The notes under the pieces were generated by a model. That model saw nothing but the letters and a program-made list of their open reading frames with translations, ran no database searches and had not been told where the DNA came from. From contig OZ025252.1 of assembly GCA_964019135.1 (NCBI GenBank), forward strand, positions 46,164,959 to 46,228,958: a stretch of DNA of 64,000 nucleotides, read 5' to 3'. The position numbers were made by a program, and so were the translations under genes. The stretch comes from Arenicola marina (taxonomy: Eukaryota > Annelida > Polychaeta > Arenicolidae). Of this stretch, positions 8,142 to 19,384 are shown piece after piece. Position 1 is the first letter of the stretch. Each line of letters starts with the position of its first letter.

Positions 8142-9239
8142 ATGGCTCTTGAAGGATGTATGAGATCCCACAATTCGCAGAAGAGCGGTCACCACGCACA
8201 TGCTGAATATAGCTTGGAGTACTTGGAGGCGCACCTGACGCTATCTTCGGAGTTTGCTGACATTGATATAGACTTCTACATTGACAATATTGTTCACAGC
8301 TGTTGGGATCTCATCAATTTAGAGGTGCCTGATTGTAAGCTTTTTACCAGCTCAGAACTCAAGGCACTGGATCACGACCAGCCCAGCTCTACTGACCTGG
8401 AAGACGATAAACTATCATTCGCTTCACCACTACACCCGAGTCCCCAATCGTCACCAGTGACGTCCCAACATACTCTGTACAACGTGGCGGAGCCTGATAA
8501 TGCATCATATGTGGATACGAGTTTCTTGCTTATGGGAAACTGTTACAACCTTCCACAAAGAATAGCCACGCCTTGTCCAGGTCCCCACAACAATTATTTC
8601 TTTGACAACATCAGCTACTCTTGTCGAGTAGAGGCTCTGCAGATTGCAGAACAAGATGATTACATGACCGTTTCTAATGGTGATGATGACCAAACCAAGA
8701 CGGCAACGGTCAACACGTTGGCCATTCAGCAAAAGCCAACTGATTCATTCATTGCCATGATAGCTAAGGCCATTATGAGTACATCAGACGGTGAAATGCT
8801 TGTGGCTGATATCTATCAATGGATTCTGGACAATTATGCTTACTATCAGACGACCAAGTGCGCCTGGAGGATCAGCGTTCGTCACAACCTTTCCGTCAAC
8901 GAGTGTTTCGTCAAGGGGCAACGCAGCAGAAGAAATCGGGGTTTCTATTGGTCCATCCATCCACTATCTGTAGAAGATTTCACCAACGGTTGTTTCCAGA
9001 GGCGTCAAGCACGTCGGCGCATCCAGCAGCAGAATCGCTCCCAATGTGCGTCACAGTCTCAACAGCTGCATGCCATCACTACCAACAGTAGTTACCCAGC
9101 ATCACAACACACGCCGGGATTCAACGAATGTAAAGATATCATTCATGCCACAAAGGCCATGGAACCGATGTGGTCTGATTACTGCCAGGTTCCAGCGATC
9201 GCCATCCCGGATGAATACCTTCACCACTTTTCTGTCTAA
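8142..9239 (+). CDS. FoxQ2-like forkhead transcription factor, copy 4 (type E)
   Basis: Full 365 aa, same protein as copies 10 and 26. Type E marks: Asn49, Trp55, Lys66, Phe68, Asp79, Leu86, Thr126, Arg140, Ala233, Thr237, Ser300. Arg140 (CAAAGAATA against CAAGAAATA) looks like a one-base slip plus a compensating slip rather than two independent substitutions. Confidence 0.92.
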   Translation: MALEGCMRSHNSQKSGHHAHAEYSLEYLEAHLTLSSEFADIDIDFYIDNIVHSCWDLINLEVPDCKLFTSSELKALDHDQPSSTDLEDDKLSFASPLHPSPQSSPVTSQHTLYNVAEPDNASYVDTSFLLMGNCYNLPQRIATPCPGPHNNYFFDNISYSCRVEALQIAEQDDYMTVSNGDDDQTKTATVNTLAIQQKPTDSFIAMIAKAIMSTSDGEMLVADIYQWILDNYAYYQTTKCAWRISVRHNLSVNECFVKGQRSRRNRGFYWSIHPLSVEDFTNGCFQRRQARRRIQQQNRSQCASQSQQLHAITTNSSYPASQHTPGFNECKDIIHATKAMEPMWSDYCQVPAIAIPDEYLHHFSV

Positions 9240-10388
9240 CTAATACAAGAAACTGGTTGTCCTGTGTATAATTTAGCAGTGATTGCCAAGAGTTTGTGTA
9301 ACATTGTATCGAATATTTCATAACATGCATTGTACATAAGATCATCAATCAATAAAAACATTATTTATGCACAATATACATGAATCCTTTCATTCTCTTT
9401 GTCCAAATCCATATCATCCAACTCGGCATATATCGAGGAAAATGAAGTCAGTAAACTATAACTTAACGACTACGTCCAGCAAACGCCATTTCAATCAAAA
9501 AGGCTCCGTTCGATCTATGACGAAATGCCGTATACATTTAGTAAGAATTAGCATAGCGACTATATACAGCTCAACACGCAAGCACAGATTCTTATGCAGC
9601 GTTGTTGTACTCGAAAAACGCCACAGGGCTTCAAAAGGCGTTATATATGATCCCCAAATATGTGGGACACCATTTATGCCACGCAAATAAATATGCCGTA
9701 TGATATGCCGCTACAATGGTAGTATTACATTTGAATCAATACTTTCGCCGACTTCGAGGAATTCGCACACGATCAATGTCATAGCTGTGATCAACACCAT
9801 TCTTATTTCACGGTATTTGCATATGATATGCCGCCAACGATTTCATGGTAATGTTCACCCTAATAAATTCAATATGAAACCAAATAGAGTTTCCAAAATA
9901 TGCGCCTTTTAGTCATATTTAATTTAGTCAACGGTTCTGTGGCAGGATTCTGTCATCTGTTATATTGTTTTACATCTCCAGTTACGGTTCATCCGTTAGA
10001 GCGGAAACCCTTCGAATCCGTGCTGTAGGCAAATGTCATATGGCACTGTTATAACTAATCATGTCGTCCGTCAAATTTGTGGCACACGTGGTCTTGATAC
10101 TATTGCAATTAATGTGAGACATTGAGCATCATTCGATTGCTTGCTGTCACCAACACCTCAAAATACTCAGACGTCAGATGTTAATTAATTGATGTCATCA
10201 CCTGGCCATGCTCCACCTTTATCGGAATTTGTCAGAAGTTAATTGCAATTACATTAAATTGACACGAAAAGTGAAGTATAAAATGATCTGCTCCGTCTAG
10301 TTCATCATCATTCGATGTCAAGTACTTCCATTGTGAAGGGCATTAGAATACTTTTTCGGCTGTCGATATCAAGTTAAGTAGCATAGAA
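9240..10388 (+). other. Spacer 4
   Basis: No gene. Poly(A) signal at 9351-9356. 3' UTR variant GTCCTG. 5' half of the gamma variant (AATCCTTTCATTCTCTTTG), which follows E and G copies. Promoter half haplotype i with the 2-nt deletion. Confidence 0.75.
10277..10313 (+). promoter_or_regulatory. Core promoter, copy 5
   Basis: TATAAAA at 10277-10283, TCATTC at 10308-10313. Haplotype i; the CRE-like AGACGTCA is at 10169-10176. Confidence 0.65.
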
Positions 10389-11465
10389 ATGGCTCTTGAA
10401 GGATGTATGAGATCCCACAATTCGCAGAAGAGCGGTCACCACGCACATGCTGAATATAGCTTGGAGTACTTGGAGGCGCACCTGACGCTATCTTCGGAGT
10501 TTGCTGACATTGATATAGACTTCTACATTGACAATATTGTTCACAGCTGTTGCGATCTCATCAATTTAGAGGTGCCTGATTGTCAGCTTTGTACCAGCTC
10601 AGAACTCAAGGCACTGGATCACCACCAGCCCAGCTCTACTGACATGGAAGACGATAAACTATCATTCGCTTCACCACTACACCCGAGTCCCCAATCGTCA
10701 CCAGTGACGTCCCAACATACTCTGTACAACGTGGCGGAGCCTGATAATGCATCATATGTGGGTACGAGTTTTTTGCTTATGGGAAACTGTTACAACCTTC
10801 CCCAAGAAGTAGCCACGCCTTGTCCAGGTCCCCACAACAATTATTTCTTTGACAACATCAGCTACTCTTGTCGAGTAGAGGCTCTGCAGATTGCAGAACA
10901 AGATGATTACATGACCGTTTCTAATGGTGATGATGACCAAACCAAGACGGCAACGGTCAACACGTTGGCCATTCAGCAAAAGCCAACTGATTCATTCATT
11001 GCCATGATAGCTAAGGCCATTATGAGTACATCAGACGGTGAAATGCTTGTGGCTGATATCTATCAATGGATTCTGGACAATTATCCTTACTATCAGACGA
11101 CCAAGTGCGCCTGGAGGATCAGCGTTCGTCACAACCTTTCCGTCAACGAGTGTTTCGTCAAGGGGCAACGCAGCAGAAGAAATCGGGGTTTCTATTGGTC
11201 CATTCATCCACTATCTGTAGAAGATTTCACCAACGGTTGTTTCCAGAGGCGTCAAGCACGTCGGCGCATCCAGCAGCAGAATCGCACCCAATGTGCGTCA
11301 CAGTCTCAACAGCTGCATGCCATCACTACCGACAGTAGTTACCCAGCATCACCACACACCCCGGGATTCAACGAATGTAAAGATATCATTCATGCCACAA
11401 AGGCCATGGAACCGATGTGGTCTGATTACTGCCAGGTTCCAGCGATCGCCATCCCGGATGAATAG
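10389..11465 (+). CDS. FoxQ2-like forkhead transcription factor, copy 5 (type F, C-terminus 7 aa short)
   Basis: Codon 359 is TAG (11463-11465) instead of TAC, giving 358 aa and dropping the terminal YLHHFSV. The forkhead domain is complete, so DNA binding should be unaffected. Marks: Asn49, Cys55, Gly125, Val141, Pro233, Thr237, Asp315, Pro322. Copies 13 and 14 share the truncation and Pro322; copies 11 and 27 share them plus a frameshift. Copy 5 differs from the other F copies by Pro233. Confidence 0.88.
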   Translation: MALEGCMRSHNSQKSGHHAHAEYSLEYLEAHLTLSSEFADIDIDFYIDNIVHSCCDLINLEVPDCQLCTSSELKALDHHQPSSTDMEDDKLSFASPLHPSPQSSPVTSQHTLYNVAEPDNASYVGTSFLLMGNCYNLPQEVATPCPGPHNNYFFDNISYSCRVEALQIAEQDDYMTVSNGDDDQTKTATVNTLAIQQKPTDSFIAMIAKAIMSTSDGEMLVADIYQWILDNYPYYQTTKCAWRISVRHNLSVNECFVKGQRSRRNRGFYWSIHPLSVEDFTNGCFQRRQARRRIQQQNRTQCASQSQQLHAITTDSSYPASPHTPGFNECKDIIHATKAMEPMWSDYCQVPAIAIPDE

Positions 11466-11486
11466 CTTCACCACTTTTCTGTCTAA

Positions 11487-12637
11487 CTAATACAAGAAAC
11501 TGGTTGTCGTGTGTATAATTTAGCAGTGATTGGCAACAGTTTGTGTAACATTGTATCGAATATTTCATAACATGCATTGTACATAAGATCATCAATCAAT
11601 AAAAACATTATTTATGCACAATATACATGAATCCCTTCATTCTCTTCGTCCAAATCCATATCATCCAACTCGGCATATATCGAGGAAAATGAAGTCAGTA
11701 AACTATAACTTAACGACTACGTCCAGCAAACGCCATTTCAATCAAAAAGGCTCCGTTCGATCTATGACGAAATGCCGTATACATTTAGTAAGAATTAGCA
11801 TAGCGACTATATACAGCTCAACACGCAAGCACAGATTCTTATGCAGCGTTGTTGTACTCGAAAAACGCCACAGGGCTTCAAAAGGCGTTATATATGATCC
11901 CCAAATATGTGGGACACCATTTATGCCACGCAAATAAATATGCCGTATGATATGCCGCTACAATGGTAGTCTAACATTTGAGTCAATACTTTCGCCGACT
12001 TCGAGGAATTCGCACACGATCAATGTCATAGCTTTGATCAACACCATTCTTATTTCACGGTATTTGCATATGATATGCCGCCAACGATTTCATGGCAATG
12101 TTCACCCTAATAAATTCAATATGAAACCAAATAGAGTTTCCAAAATATGCGCCTTTTAGTCATATTTAATTTAGTCAACGGTTCTGTGGCAGGATTCTAT
12201 GTCATCTGTTATATTGTTTTACATCCCCAGTTACGGTTCATCCGTTAGAGCGGAAACCCTTCGAATCCGTGCTGTAGGCAAATGTCATATGCCACTGTTA
12301 TAACTAATCATGTCGTCCATCAAATTTGTGCTACACGTGGTCTTTATACTATTGCAATTAATGTGAGGCATTGAGCATCATTCGATTGCTTGCTGTCACC
12401 AACACCTCAAAATACTCAGATGTCAGATGTTAATCAATTGATGTCATCACCTGGCCATATTAAACGTTTATCGGAATGTTTCAGAAGTTAATTGCAATTA
12501 CATTAAATTGACACGAAAAGTGAAGTATAAAATGATCTGCTCCGTCTAGTTCATCATCATTCGATGTCAAGCACTGCCATTGTGAAGGGCATTAGAATAC
12601 TTTATCGGCTGTCGATATCAAGTTAAGTAGCATAGAA
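11487..12637 (+). other. Spacer 5
   Basis: No gene. Poly(A) signal at 11598-11603. 3' UTR variant GTCGTG; beta 5' half with GTCTAAC. Promoter half haplotype ii. Homology to spacer 20 begins in its middle, marking the left edge of the 33.7-kb-offset duplication. Confidence 0.75.
12526..12562 (+). promoter_or_regulatory. Core promoter, copy 6
   Basis: TATAAAA at 12526-12532, TCATTC at 12557-12562. Haplotype ii. Confidence 0.65.
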
Positions 12638-13735
12638 ATGGCTCTTGAAGGATGTATGAGATCCCACAATTCGCAGAAGAGCGGTCACCACGCACATGCT
12701 GAATATAGCTTGGAGTACTTGAATGCGCACCTGACGTTATCTTCGGAGTTTGCTGACATTGATATAGACTTCTACATTGACAATATTGTTCACAGCTGTT
12801 GGGATCTCATCAATTTAGAGGTGCCTGATTGTAATCTTTTTACCAGCTCAGAACTCAAGGCACTGGATCACGACCAACCCAGCTCTACTAACCTGGAAGA
12901 CGATAAACTATCATTCGCTTCACCACTACACCCGAGTCCCCAATCGTCACCAGTGACGTCCCAACATACTCTGTTCAACGTGGCGGAGCCTGATAATGCG
13001 TCATATGTGGATACGAGTTTCTTGCTTATGGGAAACTGTTACAACCTTCCACAAGAAATAGCCACGCCTTGTCCAGGTCCCCACAACAATTATTTCTTTG
13101 ACAACATCAGCCACTCTTGTCGAGTAGAGGCTCTGCAGATTGCAGAACAAGATGATTACATGACCGTTTCTAATGGTGACGATGACCAAATCAAGACGGC
13201 AGCGGTCAACACGTTGGCCATTCAGCAAAAGCCAACTGATTCATTCATTGCCATGATAGCTAAGGCCATTATGAGTACATCAGACGGTGAAATGCTTGTG
13301 GCTGATATCTATCAATGGATTCTGGACAATTATCCTTACTATCAGAAGACCAAGTGCGCCTGGAGGATCAGCGTTCGTCACAACCTTTCCGTCAACGAGT
13401 GTTTCGTCAAGGGGCAACGCAGCAGAAGAAATCGGGGTTTCTATTGGTCCATCCATCCACTATCTGTAGAAGATTTCACCAACGGTTGTTTCCAGAGGCG
13501 TCAAGCACGTCGGCGCATCCAGCAGCAGAATCGCACCCAATGTGCGTCACAGTCTCAACAGCTGCATGCCATCACTACCAACAGTAGTTACCCAGCATCA
13601 CAACACACCCCGGGATTCAACGAATGTAAAGATATCATTCATGCCACAAAGGCCATGGAACCGATGTGGTCTGATTACTCCCAGGTTCCAGCGATCGCCA
13701 TCCCGGATGAATACCTTCACCACTTTTCTGTCTAA
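12638..13735 (+). CDS. FoxQ2-like forkhead transcription factor, copy 6 (type H)
   Basis: Full 365 aa. Type H marks shared only with copy 21: Asn66 (DCNLF), Phe113, His159, Ala189 and Ser348. It shares Asn29 (LNAH, GAG to AAT) with the G copies 12, 15 and 28. Also Trp55, Asp79, Glu140, Ile185, Pro233, Lys237. Private Asn85 (STNLEDD) separates it from copy 21. Confidence 0.92.
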   Translation: MALEGCMRSHNSQKSGHHAHAEYSLEYLNAHLTLSSEFADIDIDFYIDNIVHSCWDLINLEVPDCNLFTSSELKALDHDQPSSTNLEDDKLSFASPLHPSPQSSPVTSQHTLFNVAEPDNASYVDTSFLLMGNCYNLPQEIATPCPGPHNNYFFDNISHSCRVEALQIAEQDDYMTVSNGDDDQIKTAAVNTLAIQQKPTDSFIAMIAKAIMSTSDGEMLVADIYQWILDNYPYYQKTKCAWRISVRHNLSVNECFVKGQRSRRNRGFYWSIHPLSVEDFTNGCFQRRQARRRIQQQNRTQCASQSQQLHAITTNSSYPASQHTPGFNECKDIIHATKAMEPMWSDYSQVPAIAIPDEYLHHFSV

Positions 13736-14886
13736 CTAATACAAGAAACTGGTTGTCCTGTGTATAATTTAGCAGTGATTGCCAAGAGTTTGTGTAACAT
13801 TGTATCGAATATTTCATAACATGCATTGTACATAAGATCATCAATCAATAAAAACATTATTTATGCACAATATACATGAATCCCTTCATTCTCTTCGTCC
13901 AAATCCATATCATCCAACTCGGCATATATCGAGGAAAATGAAGTCAGTAAACTATAACTTAACGACTACGTCCAGCAAACGCCATTTCAATCAAAAAGGC
14001 TCCGTTCGATCTATGACGAAATGCCGTATACATTTAGTAAGAATTAGCATAGCGACTATATACAGCTCAACACGCAAGCACAGATTCTTATGCAGCGTTG
14101 TTGTACTCGAAAAACGCCACAGGGCTTCAAAAGGCGTTATATATGATCCCCAAATATGTGGGACACCATTTATGCCACGCAAATAAATATGCCGTATGAT
14201 ATGCCGCTACAATGGTAGTATTACATTTGAGTCAATACTTTCGCCGACTTCGAGGAATTCGCACACGATCAATGTCATAGCTTTGATCAACACCATTCTT
14301 ATTTCACGGTATTTGCATATGATATGCCGCCAACGATTTCATGGTAATGTTCACCCTAATAAATTCAATATGAAACCAAATAGAGTTTCCAAAATATGCG
14401 CCTTTTAGTCATATTTAATTTAGTCAACGGTTCTGTGGCAGGATTCTATGTCATCTGTTATATTGTTTTACATCCCCAGTTACGGTTCATCCGTTAGAGC
14501 GGAGACCCTTCGAATCCGTGCTGTAGGCAAATGTCATATGCCACTGTTATAACTAATCATGTCGTCCGTCAAATTTGTGGCACACGTGGTCTTTATACCA
14601 TTGCAATTAATGTGAGGCATTGAGCATCATTCGATTGCTTGCTGTCACCAACACCTCAAAATACTCAGACGTCAGATGTTAATTAATTGATGTCATCACC
14701 TGGCCATGCTCAAAGTTTATCGGAATTTGTCAGAAGTTAATTGCAATTACATTAAATTGACACGAAAAGTGAAGTCTAAAATTATCTGCTCCGTCTAGTT
14801 CATCATCATTCGATGTCAAGCACTGCCGTTCTGAAGGGCATTAGAATACTTTATCGGCTGTCGATATCAAGTTAAGTAGCATAGAA
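13736..14886 (+). other. Spacer 6
   Basis: No gene. Poly(A) signal at 13847-13852. 3' UTR variant GTCCTG; beta 5' half. Promoter half haplotype i in its A/K/L form (GCGGAGACC, TTATACCATT) without the 2-nt deletion. Confidence 0.75.
14775..14811 (+). promoter_or_regulatory. Core promoter, copy 7 (degenerate TATA: TCTAAAA)
   Basis: TCTAAAA at 14775-14781 replaces TATAAAA, followed by ATTATC in place of ATGATC. The initiator TCATTC at 14806-14811 is intact. The same change is in copies 18, 19 and 22. Weaker TATA-binding is expected. Confidence 0.65.
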
Positions 14887-15984
14887 ATGGCTCTTGAAGG
14901 ATGTATGAGATCCCACAATTCGCAGAAGAGCGGTCACCACGCACATGCTGAATATAGCTTGGAGTACCTGGAGGCGCACCTGACGCTATCTTCGGAGTTT
15001 GCTGACATTGATATAGACTTCTACATTGACGATATTGTTCACAGCTGTTGGGATCTCATCAATTTAGAGGTGCCTGATTGTAAGCTTTTTACCAGCTCAG
15101 AACTCAAGGCACTGGATCACGACCAGCCCAGCTCTACTGACCTGGAAGACGATAAACTATCATTCGCTTCACCACTACACCCGAGTCCCCAATCGTCACC
15201 AGTGACGTCCCAACATACTCTGTACAACGTGGCGGAGCCTGATAATGCATCATATGTGGATACGAGTTTCTTGCTTATGGGAAACTGTTACAACCTTCCA
15301 CAAAGAATAGCCACGCCTTGTCCAGGTCCCCACAACAATTATTTCTTTGACAACATCAGCTACTCTTGTCGAGTAGAGGCTCTGCAGATTGCAGAACAAG
15401 ATGATTACATGACCGTTTCTAATGGTGATGATGACCAAACCAAGACGGCAACGGTCAACACGCTGGCCATTCAGCAAAAGCCAACTGATTCATTCATTGC
15501 CATGATAGCTAAGGCCATTATGAGTACATCAGACGGTGAAATGCTTGTGGCTGATATCTATCAATGGATTCTGGACAATTATGCTTACTATCAGACGACC
15601 AAGTGCGCCTGGAGGATCAGCGTTCGTCACAACCTTTCCGTCAACGAGTGTTTCGTCAAGGGACAACGCAGCAGAAGAAATCGGGGTTTCTATTGGTCCA
15701 TCCATCCACTATCTGTAGAAGATTTCACCAACGGTTGTTTCCAGAGGCGTCAAGCACGTCGGCGCATCCAGCAGCAGAATCGCTCCCAATGTGCGTCACA
15801 GTCTCAACAGCTGCATGCCATCACTACCAACAGTAGTTACCCAGCATCACAACACACGCCGGGATTCAACGAATGTAAAGATATCATTCATGCCACAAAG
15901 GCCATGGAACCGATGTGGTCTGATTACTGCCAGGTTCCAGCGATCGCCATCCCGGATGAATACCTTCACCACTTTTCTGTCTAA
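14887..15984 (+). CDS. FoxQ2-like forkhead transcription factor, copy 7 (type A)
   Basis: Full 365 aa. Type A marks: Asp49, Trp55, Lys66, Phe68, Asp79, Leu86, Arg140, Thr237, Ser300. Here residue 233 is Ala, while partner copy 22 has Pro. Both share a synonymous AAGGGACAA in the wing region not seen elsewhere. Expression may be reduced because of the TCTAAAA promoter. Confidence 0.92.
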   Translation: MALEGCMRSHNSQKSGHHAHAEYSLEYLEAHLTLSSEFADIDIDFYIDDIVHSCWDLINLEVPDCKLFTSSELKALDHDQPSSTDLEDDKLSFASPLHPSPQSSPVTSQHTLYNVAEPDNASYVDTSFLLMGNCYNLPQRIATPCPGPHNNYFFDNISYSCRVEALQIAEQDDYMTVSNGDDDQTKTATVNTLAIQQKPTDSFIAMIAKAIMSTSDGEMLVADIYQWILDNYAYYQTTKCAWRISVRHNLSVNECFVKGQRSRRNRGFYWSIHPLSVEDFTNGCFQRRQARRRIQQQNRSQCASQSQQLHAITTNSSYPASQHTPGFNECKDIIHATKAMEPMWSDYCQVPAIAIPDEYLHHFSV

Positions 15985-17135
15985 CTAATACAAGAAACTG
16001 GTTGTCCTGTGTATAATTTAGCAGTGATTGCCAAGAGTTTGTGTAACATTGTATCGAATATTTCATAACATGCATTGTACATAAGATCATCAATCAATAA
16101 AAACATTATTTATGCACAATATACATGAATCCCCTCATTTTCTTCATCCAAATCCATATCATCCAACTCAGCATATATCGAGGAAAATGAAGTCAGTAAA
16201 CTATAACTTAACGACTACGTCCAGCAAACGCCATTTCAATCAGAAAGACTTCGTTCGATGTATGACAAAATGCCGTATACATTTAGAAAGAATTAGCATA
16301 GCGACTAATTACAGCTCAACACGCAAGCACAGATTCTTATGCAGCGTTGTTGTACTCGAAAAACGCCACCGGGCTTCAAAAAGCGCTATATATGATCCCC
16401 AAATATGTGTGACACCATATATGCCACGCAAATAAATGTGCCTTATGATATGCCGCTACAATGGTAGTATTACATTTGAGTCAATACTTTCGCCCACTTC
16501 GAGGAATTCTCACACGATCAATGTCATAGCTTGGATCAACACCATTCTTATTTCATGGTATTTGCATATGATATGCCACCTACGATTTCATGGTAATGTT
16601 CAACCTAATAAATTCAATATGAAACCAAACAGAGTTTCCAAAATATGCGCCTTTTAGTCATAATTAATTTAGTCAACGGTTCTGTGGCAGGATTCTATGT
16701 CATCTGTTATATTGTTTTACAGCCCCAGTTACGGTTCATCCGTTAGAGCGGAGACCCTTCGAATCCGTGCTGTAGGCAAATGTCATATGCCACTGTTATA
16801 ACTAATCATGTCGTCCATCAAATTTGTGCTACACGTGGTCTTCATACTATTGCAATTAATGTGAGGCATTGAGCATCATTCGATTGCTTGCTGTCACCAA
16901 CACCTCAAAATACTCAGATGTCAGATGTTAATCAATTGATGTCATCACCTGGCCATATTAAACATTTATCGGAATGTTTCAGAAATTAATTGCAATTACA
17001 TTAAATTGACACGAAAAGTGAAGTATAAAATGATCTGCTCCGTCTAGTTCATCATCATTCGATGTCAAGCACTGCCATTGTGAAGGGCATTAGAATACTT
17101 TATCGGCTGTCGATATCAAGTTAAGTAGCATAGAA
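15985..17135 (+). other. Spacer 7
   Basis: No gene. Poly(A) signal at 16096-16101. 3' UTR variant GTCCTG; alpha 5' half. It shares TCATAATTAATTT with spacer 22, where spacer 0 has TCATATTTAATTT. Promoter half haplotype ii in the B form. Confidence 0.75.
17024..17060 (+). promoter_or_regulatory. Core promoter, copy 8
   Basis: TATAAAA at 17024-17030, TCATTC at 17055-17060. Haplotype ii, B form. Confidence 0.65.
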
Positions 17136-18233
17136 ATGGCTCTTGAAGGATGTATGAGATCCCACAATTCGCAGAAGAGCGGTCACCACGCACATGCTGA
17201 ATATAGCTTGGAGTACTTGGAGGCGCACCTGACGCTATCTTCGGAGTTTGCTGACATTGATATAGACTTCTACATTGACGATATTGTTCACAGCTGTTGC
17301 GATCTCATCAATTTAGAGGTGCCTGATTGTCAGCTTTGTACCAGCTCAGAACTCAAGGCACTGGATCACCACCAGCCCAGCTCTACTGACATGGAAGACG
17401 ATAAACTATCATTCGCTTCACCACTACACCCGAGTCCCCAATCGTCACCAGTGACGTCCCAACATACTCTGTACAACGTGGCGGAGCCTGATAATGCATC
17501 ATATGTGGATCCGAGTTTCTTGCTTATGGGAAACTGTTACAACCTTCCACAAGAAATAGCCACGCCTTGTCCAGGTCCCCACAACAATTATTTCTTTGAC
17601 AACATCAGCTACTCTTGTCGAGTAGAGGCTCTGCAGATTGCAGAACAAGATGATTACATGACCGTTTCTAATGGTGATGATGACCAAACCAAGACGGCAA
17701 CGGTCAACACGTTGGCCATTCAGCAAAAGCCAACTGATTCATTCATTGCCATGATAGCTAAGGCCATTATGAGTACATCAGACGGTGAAATGCTTGTGGC
17801 TGATATCTATCAATGGATTCTGGACAATTATCCTTACTATCAGACGACCAAGTGCGCCTGGAGGATCAGCGTTCGTCACAACCTTTCCGTCAACGAGTGT
17901 TTCGTCAAGGGGCAACGCAGCAGAAGAAATCGGGGTTTCTATTGGTCCATCCATCCACTATCTGTAGAAGATTTCACCAACGGTTGTTTCCAGAGGCGTC
18001 AAGCACGTCGGCGCATCCAGCAGCAGAATCGCACCCAATGTGCGTCACAGTCTCAACAGCTGCATGCCATCACTACCAACAGTAGTTACCCAGCATCACA
18101 ACACACCCCGGGATTCAACGAATGTAAAGATATCATTCATGCCACAAAGGCCATGGAACCGATGTGGTCTGATTACTGCCAGGTTCCAGCGATCGCCATC
18201 CCGGATGAATACCTTCACCACTTTTCTGTCTAA
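17136..18233 (+). CDS. FoxQ2-like forkhead transcription factor, copy 8 (type B)
   Basis: Full 365 aa, same protein as copy 23. It differs from copy 1 by Asn298 and Ala303 only. Pro126 (VDPSF) is the B-type mark. Asp49 gives FYIDDIV in the EH1-like site. Confidence 0.92.
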   Translation: MALEGCMRSHNSQKSGHHAHAEYSLEYLEAHLTLSSEFADIDIDFYIDDIVHSCCDLINLEVPDCQLCTSSELKALDHHQPSSTDMEDDKLSFASPLHPSPQSSPVTSQHTLYNVAEPDNASYVDPSFLLMGNCYNLPQEIATPCPGPHNNYFFDNISYSCRVEALQIAEQDDYMTVSNGDDDQTKTATVNTLAIQQKPTDSFIAMIAKAIMSTSDGEMLVADIYQWILDNYPYYQTTKCAWRISVRHNLSVNECFVKGQRSRRNRGFYWSIHPLSVEDFTNGCFQRRQARRRIQQQNRTQCASQSQQLHAITTNSSYPASQHTPGFNECKDIIHATKAMEPMWSDYCQVPAIAIPDEYLHHFSV

Positions 18234-19384
18234 CTAATACAAGAAACTGGTTGTCGTGTGTATAATTTAGCAGTGATTGGCAACAGTTTGTGTAACATTG
18301 TATCGAATATTTCATAACATGCATTGAACATAAGATCATCAATCAATAAAAACATTATTTATGCACAATATACATGAATCCCCTCATTTTCTTCATCCAA
18401 ATCCAAATCATCCAACTCAGCATATATCGAGGAAAATGAAGTCAGTAAACTATAACTTAACGACTACGTCCAGCAAACGCCATTTCAATCAGAAAGACTC
18501 CGTTCGATGTATGACAAAATGCCGTATACATTTAGTAAGAATTAGCATAGCGACTAATTACAGCTCAACACGCAAGCACAGATTCTTATGCAGCGTTGTT
18601 GTACTCGAAAAACGCCACCGGGCTTCAAAAAGCGTTATATATGATCCCCAAATATGTGTGACACCATATATGCCACGCAAATAAATGTGCCTTATGATAT
18701 GCCGCTACAATGGTAGTATTACATTTGAGTCAATACTTTCGCCGACTTCGAGGAATTCTCACACGATCAATGTCATAGCTTGGATCAACACCATTCTTAT
18801 TTCATGGTATTTGCATATGATATGCCGCCTACGATTTCATGGTAATGTTCAACCTAATAAATTCAATATGAAACCAAACAGAGTTTCCAAAATATGCGCC
18901 TTTTAGTCATATTTAATTTAGTCAACGGTTCTGTGGCAGGATTCTATGTCATCTGTTATATTGTTTTACATCCCCAGTTACGGTTCATCCGTTAGAGCGG
19001 AAACCCTTCGAATCCGTGCTGTAGGCAAATGTCATATGCCACTGTTATAACTAATCATGTCGTCCATCAAATTTGTGCTACACGTGGTCTTTATACTATT
19101 GCAATTAATGTGAGGCATTGAGCATCATTCGATTGCTTGCTGTCACCAACACCTCAAAATACTCAGATGTCAGATGTTAATCAATTGATGTCATCACCTG
19201 GCCATATTAAACGTTTATCGGAATGTTTCAGAAGTTAATTGCAATTACATTAAATTGACACGAAAAGTGAAGTATAAAATGATCTGCTCCGTCTAGTTCA
19301 TCATCATTCGATGTCAAGCACTTCCATTGTGAAGGGCATTAGAATACTTTATCGGCTGTCGATATCAAGTTAAGTAGCATAGAA
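18234..19384 (+). other. Spacer 8
   Basis: No gene. Poly(A) signal at 18345-18350. 3' UTR variant GTCGTG; alpha 5' half. CATTGAACATAAG (18323 region) is shared with spacer 23; other spacers have CATTGTACATAAG. Promoter half haplotype ii. Confidence 0.75.
19273..19309 (+). promoter_or_regulatory. Core promoter, copy 9
   Basis: TATAAAA at 19273-19279, TCATTC at 19304-19309. Haplotype ii. Confidence 0.65.

Larger units (their letters stand above)
1..13735 (+). repeat. Higher-order block 1: copies 0-6, types A B C D E F H
   Basis: Gene types in order are A (copy 0, partial), B, C, D, E, F, H. Diagnostic residues are B: Pro126; C: Cys159 with Ile185; D and F: Gly125 with Val141; E: Trp55, Lys66 and Arg140; H: Asn29, Asn66 and Ser348. 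The ABC(D)EF order recurs at 13736-27226 and 47460-63197. Confidence 0.8.
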